Shown: in pieces, positions 58,752 to 64,000 of the stretch
Position numbering within the stretch: the stretch's first letter is position 1
How the letters are laid out: each line of letters starts with the position of its first letter
IMG/VR virus record: IMGVR_UViG_3300020197_002601
Span: 1-64,000 of that record
Strand: one strand, 5' to 3'
Source of the DNA: a virus
Length of the DNA: 64,000 nt
Notes under the pieces: model-generated
Database searches by the model: none
What the model saw: the letters and a program-made list of their open reading frames with translations, nothing else
What the model was told of the DNA's origin: nothing
Made by a program: the position numbers and the translations under genes

Positions 58752-59690
58752 ATGAATAACCCTATTACTAATGCCTTTCAAGGTCTTACTAATAACGTTT
58801 TAGGTATCGGCCGCGGTACTAACCCTTTATCTGAACCTCAAATTACTAATTTACTGGGTTTTAATATACCCGGTGTACCGCTAATCAGTACAAGAGATTA
58901 TTTCCTACTTCAACTTCAAAGCTGGCTTACAAGTATACCTTTACAATCGCAATGGATCGCAGTTATTGACTCTTTTCCGAGAGCGCTAAATTCTCAACTA
59001 TTACAAAGATTGGAACGAACAGATGGAGGTAAGAGAGGGTATGATATTGATCAAGCAAAAATATTATTAACAAGTTTTCCATTTCAAAAAGTTATTGGGT
59101 GTGTGTTCGCCCAAACTGCGATGATACCCCAGGAAACCTTTACAACTCGAGACATAACAATTGGTACTACCGGTAAAAGCAGAGGGTTTGTGCAAGGTGT
59201 TATGTCAGAAAATAGAACAGGATATTCGCAAACGCCACTAAGATTAGGATTTCTTGAAACCAATACTAGTATTGTAGATAATGTATTCAGGCCTTGGGTT
59301 ATTTTGGCTAGCCATTTAGGAATGGTTGCATACCCAAACGATATACCTGGTCAAAAGGATTACAGAAATATTAAGTGTAATATTACACTGCTTTGCTATA
59401 CGAGAAGCTATCAAAACATAAGCCAAATACCTAGAAAAGTATATAAGTTTTATAATTGTGTACCTACACTTATTAACAATATAAATTTAGATTACAGAGA
59501 GCCAGACCAAGCAATAATTTATGATGTAAATTTTGCGTACACAAATTATACAGTAGAAAACAGTATGTATTTTCCTCTTGCCGATATTATTAACAACGTC
59601 AGCGGCATTATTAATGGTAGCTATACTCCCCAAGTATCACCTTTACAAGACGCTGCCACTCGCGTTCTTAACCCTGCTGGATTCTTTTAA
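58752..59690 (+). CDS. Baseplate tube-initiator-like protein (gp48/gp54 group)
   Basis: 312 aa (T4 gp54 320). SQWIAVIDSFP near residue 65 and the later TPLRLGFLETNTSIVDNVFRPW resemble tube-like baseplate proteins; the C terminus is Tyr/Asn-rich. Order after gp19 fits a protein that caps the hub and starts the tube. The stop overlaps the next start (TAATG). Confidence 0.5.
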   Translation: MNNPITNAFQGLTNNVLGIGRGTNPLSEPQITNLLGFNIPGVPLISTRDYFLLQLQSWLTSIPLQSQWIAVIDSFPRALNSQLLQRLERTDGGKRGYDIDQAKILLTSFPFQKVIGCVFAQTAMIPQETFTTRDITIGTTGKSRGFVQGVMSENRTGYSQTPLRLGFLETNTSIVDNVFRPWVILASHLGMVAYPNDIPGQKDYRNIKCNITLLCYTRSYQNISQIPRKVYKFYNCVPTLINNINLDYREPDQAIIYDVNFAYTNYTVENSMYFPLADIINNVSGIINGSYTPQVSPLQDAATRVLNPAGFF

Positions 59691-60517
59691 TGAATAGCTT
59701 TTATCTCAATTGCTGGGTTCCTAGCTTAAAAAATTATTTTAAATTAGCAGAATTAAAAATGTATCAATTGGAAGTATTAACCAAATATATGCTAAATGAA
59801 GATAATGAGAATATTAATTCTGTATTCAATGAAATAGTTCTAGAAAATTTAGTTCAAAAAGAAATATATTCTAAATTAACAAAATTTGATAAATGGTTTA
59901 TATTGACGTTTTTAAGGGCCAGTTCTATCTCTAGTATGTTACATTATAATTTAAAAGATCAACAAAATAATCCATGCTTAGCTTCTTTTAGCTTATTTGA
60001 TACTTTAACAAATTTATCTGAAATTGGAATGGACGAAATACCCACATTAGAATTAGATGATTTAAAAATAGAATTTAAAACATCCAAAGATTTATATACT
60101 GAAAATTATATCTTTGAAAACATCTTTAGAGTATATATGAATAATAAAAAATATTATCCTAAGGCATTTTCTACAGATAAAAAAATAAGATTCTTTAACA
60201 GTATTCCTGTGGATGTAGTAAATGAATTAAAAGAGCATTTAGAAAAATATAGAAGTCTTTATAATACTTTACATATTCTTAAAAATGATAAGAATCTCAA
60301 AGAATTTTATTCAGTAAGATTTGATATTATAGATAACACATTATTTGATTTTTTAAAAGCAATTTTTATTCCTTATGCACAAAATTTTTATAAGAAAAAA
60401 TACTTTTTATTATCTAAATTAGGAATAGATCTTAATTCAATCAATAATCTTACCCCGTTTGAGTGTGATATATATTTGAACAATTTTAATAGTGAGAAGG
60501 AGGCTGTAACGTTGTAA
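59690..60517 (+). CDS. Baseplate hub assembly protein-like (gp26/PF12322-like)
   Basis: 275 aa. NCWVPSLKNYFKLAELKMYQLEV (shown in part) and LTKFDKWFILTFLRASSIS follow the pattern of the T4 baseplate protein family around gp26: a PSL-type start, then a hydrophobic helix after LTxxD. Lys/Asn/Phe-rich and helical. In T4 such proteins help assemble the hub. Placement is by pattern and position. Confidence 0.5.
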   Translation: MNSFYLNCWVPSLKNYFKLAELKMYQLEVLTKYMLNEDNENINSVFNEIVLENLVQKEIYSKLTKFDKWFILTFLRASSISSMLHYNLKDQQNNPCLASFSLFDTLTNLSEIGMDEIPTLELDDLKIEFKTSKDLYTENYIFENIFRVYMNNKKYYPKAFSTDKKIRFFNSIPVDVVNELKEHLEKYRSLYNTLHILKNDKNLKEFYSVRFDIIDNTLFDFLKAIFIPYAQNFYKKKYFLLSKLGIDLNSINNLTPFECDIYLNNFNSEKEAVTL

Positions 60518-60518
60518 T

Positions 60519-62021
60519 ATGGAAAACGATTCAGTAGACAATTTACAAAAGGCAGAATCATCTTTTAAAGATATGTATTCTAAATTATATGGTGTACCTA
60601 GAGAAGATTTAGAAGATGTAAGTATAGATGAATTAGAACAGTTTGAAACTGCATTTAAGAAAAGAGCTAACAAAGTTCAATTTAAAAAAATTGAACCGGT
60701 AAATGTAGCGCTTAGAAAAGATGAAGCGGGAGCTAAAGAGGTAATTAACCCCCCTCTTGCTGATACCCCACAGGCACCCGTATCAAAAGAACCTGCAGAA
60801 TCAGAATTAAACATTACAACCAGTAGCGCGGCTAAATCTATACCTTTAAGCACAGACATCAATAATAATACTTCCACCTCTATTACAGAGAACTCTAAAC
60901 CAGAACAGCCTGTTAAGCCTGTAGAACCCAACAAACCAGAAGTAATAAGAGAAAAGACAATAGAAAAAATTGTAGAACCTGTAAAAGAGCCAGTCAAAGA
61001 AGCTGTAGAAGTAAAGCCAGAGCAAATAACCAAACAAGCAGAAAAGCCTATAGAACAGCAAAACAACCCACAGGTAGTTGTAGAGCCTAAAAAGCTAGAT
61101 GTCCCTGATATAACTGATTTGGATAAAAGATTAAAAATGGAAACGGCTCATTTAGCTGAGCCACCAAGTATTGTAGAGGAACCAGTTAAAAAAGAACCAT
61201 TAAAAATAGCAGAAGACAACAAACCGGCACAGAAGAATATAGATAAAATGGTAGATAATTTACTAGAACATCCCATGCACAAAGCGTTTGAAGAGCCTTC
61301 TAAGAGTTTACCTGTAACAGATCAAACTGTACAACCTAAACCAGAGATTTCTCAAGCTAACAACTTAACTTTGCCTGCTTCAGAATCTAATACTGTTGCC
61401 CCTGAACAACCCGTATTACCAGGTAATGAACCTAAAGCGGCTACCAGTCTTCCTCTTAATGCAAATTTAAAGAATGGGGAAATAGATGTAATTCAAGCTA
61501 TGATAGATAATTTTAAAAATTTATCTGGGTTAAAGAAAGAATTACCAACTCAACCCTCTGCGGGGACATCTCAGGGTCTTGCAGGTCAAGCTAATGAAAC
61601 CGGAGCAGTCACATCTAACATTTTTAATGTCAGTCAACAACCTACATTACCAGGATTAGCATCAAAATTTAATATTCCAATTACTCAAGCCCCTGCTGAA
61701 ATTACATCTCCTTCAGAACAAACATTAAAAGCAATTAATACTAATTTAGACGCAGTTGTAAAATCTATTACCACGGTTTTAAAAGAAATTAGAGTATCTA
61801 TGGAAGGTGTAAAGGGTACTGTAGATCAAATAGCTGCTATGATACCGGGGATTCAAGGAGGATCGACAATTAATACCCAGCTTGCAGGTAAAAGTAATGG
61901 TGCCAATACCATTAATTCTGGTATGATAAATAACTATAAAAATGAAATTAGAAACCAGACAGGGAGCAATATAATTGATATAAAGAATACTAGAGGTTCT
62001 TACCCAGGATTTACTATATGA
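60519..62021 (+). CDS. Large disordered baseplate-operon protein
   Basis: 500 aa. Short helical N terminus (SSFKDMYSKLYGVPREDLEDV), then about 300 residues rich in Pro, Glu and Lys (KIVEPVKEPVKEAVE), then a helical stretch (TLKAINTNLDAVVKSITTVL) near residues 400-440. It stands where a tape measure or hub protein would be, but it lacks the long continuous helices of tape measures. The stop overlaps the next start by ATGA. No family recognised. Confidence 0.6.
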   Translation: MENDSVDNLQKAESSFKDMYSKLYGVPREDLEDVSIDELEQFETAFKKRANKVQFKKIEPVNVALRKDEAGAKEVINPPLADTPQAPVSKEPAESELNITTSSAAKSIPLSTDINNNTSTSITENSKPEQPVKPVEPNKPEVIREKTIEKIVEPVKEPVKEAVEVKPEQITKQAEKPIEQQNNPQVVVEPKKLDVPDITDLDKRLKMETAHLAEPPSIVEEPVKKEPLKIAEDNKPAQKNIDKMVDNLLEHPMHKAFEEPSKSLPVTDQTVQPKPEISQANNLTLPASESNTVAPEQPVLPGNEPKAATSLPLNANLKNGEIDVIQAMIDNFKNLSGLKKELPTQPSAGTSQGLAGQANETGAVTSNIFNVSQQPTLPGLASKFNIPITQAPAEITSPSEQTLKAINTNLDAVVKSITTVLKEIRVSMEGVKGTVDQIAAMIPGIQGGSTINTQLAGKSNGANTINSGMINNYKNEIRNQTGSNIIDIKNTRGSYPGFTI

Positions 62022-63526
62022 AGCAATTACCACAACTTTATTCCTTTTCTGAAAATTATCAGGCCGGTATAAGAGGGAACGGTACTGGAGCGCCAAGACT
62101 AGTACCTGGTAGCTCTTATGCTATAAAAACTTCAACAGGCGGTGCCGGTAACATAAAAAATAATATTAGTAGTTATTCACTATTTGACGTTATTAATGAT
62201 TTTAACTGGACAACAACCCCCTTAAGAGGCAGAACAGACATACCGGAGATAAGACTAAAAGAAAAGAGATTGAGGGCTAATGCGTTTATTGCCCAAGCGG
62301 CATATTACGGTCTAGCATTGCAGGGTTCTACAGCAGATGCAGCAGCAGGCCTACAACGACTAAAAGATGCTAACCCTTTCATGGGGTTAGTAGCAGATTC
62401 ACTACTGGGTGCCTTCGCTGTAGATAAGCTTGGAGGAAAGTTTTTATCAGAAGCTGCTACACCTGCGGCTAGAGCGCTCGTCTCCCGGGCCGGTCCTCTG
62501 GGACTTGTTACCGCTGTTACAGCACCAGAGTTAATAACAGGTGTTTTGAGAGCAGGTGGAATGCTTGGTGGGGCTGCTGTAGGCGGTAGTGGGGTATTAT
62601 CAGGCATTACAGGGATTGCAAATTTCGGATTAAATTTTCTTCAAAAAGGCTTTGGAATAAACTTAGATGTTGATAGTTTAGCCAGTAAGTATCTTCTTGC
62701 TTATGAAGGCTTGTATTTAACTCAAGACACCAATATAATGTACAGGTTTCCTTATTTTGTTAATAACTGGAATAATATTCAAAATTCTTTTAGTAATACC
62801 CCGATGATAGATCCAAAACAAGTTATTGGACCATTGGGAGATCTTTACGATATGTTTTCTAACACCCTGCCTCAGCTTGCAACTACTTTCGGGGCCTATG
62901 CTGATATGTCTGCACCTGGCATTTATATAGAAAAACCTAAATTTTTTGATTTTGGCACGGATACTGGTGAAGCTATATCCTTTAATTTCCCGCTTGTTAA
63001 CACCGGGTGGTCAAATTACTACGATGTTTGTAAGAATTGGCAATTACTATTCATGCTAATGTATCAAAATAGACCTAACAGGAGAAGTAGAGATCTAGTT
63101 GATCCTCCGGTAATTTATGAGGTGAGTATGCCTGGAACTAGATATTACCCTTATGCTTACATAGAAGAGATGAAAGTTTCATTTTTAGGATCTGTAAGAA
63201 CCATGGAAATTCCTGTTCCTTACGGTTCTGGTCTTTTAAAAATAGTTACACAGATACCAGAAGCGTATGATGTCACTATTAGATTGAGAGCATTGACCAG
63301 AGAATCTCAGAACTTTTTATATTCTATGCTCTATGACAAATACAATGTTATTTCTGTGACTAACGTAAGACAGTTTAATGAAGCAGGTACATTGGCGTCT
63401 TTTGGAACTAATATTCAGCAATCAATGCTTGATACGTTAAGCCCGGACATCTTTACAGATAGAGTTTCCTCTGAACTAAGAGATTTGGGTTTATTTAATG
63501 GTACCCCGGGAGCTGCACCTAAATGA
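62018..63526 (+). CDS. Baseplate/tail-tube initiator-like protein with hydrophobic insert
   Basis: 502 aa. The C-terminal half (YPYAYIEEMKVSFLGSVR, IVTQIPEAYDVTIRLRAL) resembles T4 gp48/gp54-type tube initiators. Residues about 110-205 form an Ala/Gly-rich, mostly hydrophobic block (GLVTAVTAPELITGVLRAG, MLGGAAVGGSGVLSG), unusual for a baseplate protein and possibly membrane-interacting. ATGA overlaps on both sides. Confidence 0.5.
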   Translation: MKQLPQLYSFSENYQAGIRGNGTGAPRLVPGSSYAIKTSTGGAGNIKNNISSYSLFDVINDFNWTTTPLRGRTDIPEIRLKEKRLRANAFIAQAAYYGLALQGSTADAAAGLQRLKDANPFMGLVADSLLGAFAVDKLGGKFLSEAATPAARALVSRAGPLGLVTAVTAPELITGVLRAGGMLGGAAVGGSGVLSGITGIANFGLNFLQKGFGINLDVDSLASKYLLAYEGLYLTQDTNIMYRFPYFVNNWNNIQNSFSNTPMIDPKQVIGPLGDLYDMFSNTLPQLATTFGAYADMSAPGIYIEKPKFFDFGTDTGEAISFNFPLVNTGWSNYYDVCKNWQLLFMLMYQNRPNRRSRDLVDPPVIYEVSMPGTRYYPYAYIEEMKVSFLGSVRTMEIPVPYGSGLLKIVTQIPEAYDVTIRLRALTRESQNFLYSMLYDKYNVISVTNVRQFNEAGTLASFGTNIQQSMLDTLSPDIFTDRVSSELRDLGLFNGTPGAAPK

Positions 63527-63918
63527 TAGGTTTATCTACCATTGGATTTTTTCATAATGATCTTGAGGTTTTACCTCAAATATCAAACTATATGTATGAG
63601 AATATTTTTAGAATGTACCCTGTTGAAACTGAAGATAAAACAGAAAATTTTTTATTTTATAATATTCTTAATAGTATACACATTCCTACTCCTTTAGCCG
63701 CTGGTACCTTTTATACCATTACTCTGACTAAATCAGTACCATGGACAGTTATAAGTTATGATGAGTATGAAACTGTGAATTTGTGGTGGTTGATTGTATT
63801 AGCCAATAACATAATTAACCCTATACAGTTTCCCGCTGCTGGATCTAAAATTAATATAATTAAGCCTAAATTTATTCCACAATTACTAGACGATATCACT
63901 CAACAGCTTAAAAAATGA
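63523..63918 (+). CDS. gp53: Baseplate wedge protein gp53-like
   Basis: 131 aa (T4 196). VPWTVISYDEYETVNLWWLIV followed by NNIINPIQFPAAGSKINI is the conserved gp53 pattern, in which a Trp-rich strand leads to an Asn-Asn-Ile turn and a Pro-x-x-Gly end, similar to a LysM-like fold. It binds gp6/gp25 in the wedge. Shorter at the C terminus than T4. Confidence 0.78.
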   Translation: MIGLSTIGFFHNDLEVLPQISNYMYENIFRMYPVETEDKTENFLFYNILNSIHIPTPLAAGTFYTITLTKSVPWTVISYDEYETVNLWWLIVLANNIINPIQFPAAGSKINIIKPKFIPQLLDDITQQLKK

Positions 63919-64000
63919 TTAACCCACTAATTCAAAATTTAGGAATCGATAATGAAAATTCCTCTATAGTAACTATTACAGATAACCGTTATAAATTTAA
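63915..64000 (+). CDS. Start of a further baseplate-operon gene (cut by window end)
   Basis: ATG overlaps the gp53-like stop (ATGA) and the frame is open to base 64000 (28 codons). The visible N terminus (MINPLIQNLGIDNENSS) is too short to identify. Confidence 0.6.
   Translation, partial: MINPLIQNLGIDNENSSIVTITDNRYKF

Noticed and set aside
60677-61066. Minus-strand frame of 129 aa in the baseplate operon
   Set aside because: Hydrophobic low-complexity product is the antisense of the Pro/Glu/Lys-rich region of the real gene.
1-64000. tRNA genes, integrase or attachment sites
   Set aside because: Gaps between genes are mostly under 100 bases and none shows a cloverleaf; no integrase-type protein was seen. 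A tRNA scan would settle this.

Overview
This window is part of the genome of a large, AT-rich, T4-like tailed phage (a myovirus), probably from an aquatic environment. The T4 core set is recognisable. Replication and recombination: DNA polymerase gp43, clamp gp45, gp32, helicase gp41, primase gp61, UvsX, UvsY, UvsW, gp46/gp47. Late transcription: a gp55-like sigma factor. Virion: terminase gp17, sheath gp18, tube gp19, neck gp14-like and baseplate gp53-like proteins. The host cannot be named. The early promoters (TTGATT, 16-base spacer, TATAAT) fit a sigma70-type bacterium and not the Bacteroidetes promoter type. I found no tRNA genes, photosynthesis genes or CRISPR arrays.

Layout. 1-6108: tail-fibre locus, with a repeat-rich fibre, an Ig-like virion protein and a subtilisin-like protease. 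6113-12186: an island of eight glycosyltransferase-like genes. 12247-13074: a glycine-rich adhesin. 13061-27066: a strand-mosaic block mixing early metabolic genes (queE, queD, folE) with many late-promoter genes for probable virion-internal proteins, among them a retropepsin-like protease, a ligase-like protein and an NMNAT-like protein. 27104-51168: mainly plus-strand replication, recombination and transcription genes, with queC next to a class II glutamine amidotransferase, more glycosyltransferases and a few single late genes on the minus strand. 51165-53326: minus-strand head/neck genes. 53356-64000: plus-strand terminase, tail and baseplate genes, the last one cut by the window edge.

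Regulation is readable. Sixteen genes or operons have an early promoter whose -10 box lies 5-7 (usually 6) bases before the start codon, so the start codon is at the expected transcription start. Twenty-one sites match the T4 late promoter (TATAAATA or its TAAATA core), and nearly all sit 4-8 bases before a start codon. Both classes therefore predict leaderless mRNAs. Genes inside operons are joined by ATGA, TAATG or GTGA overlaps. The promoter class agrees with function: replication and deazaguanine genes early, virion genes late.

Main points of interest: (1) the uniform leaderless promoter architecture; (2) many late proteins that start with a sequence resembling the T4 capsid-targeting/prohead-protease signal, including enzymes that may be packaged in the head and delivered to the host; (3) FolE, QueD, QueE, QueC and an adjacent amidotransferase, which suggests a 7-deazaguanine (possibly archaeosine-like) DNA modification; (4) a nested late promoter and start inside a head gene, an in-frame amber followed by a cysteine-rich tail, and a 12-codon ORF in the sheath-gene leader.
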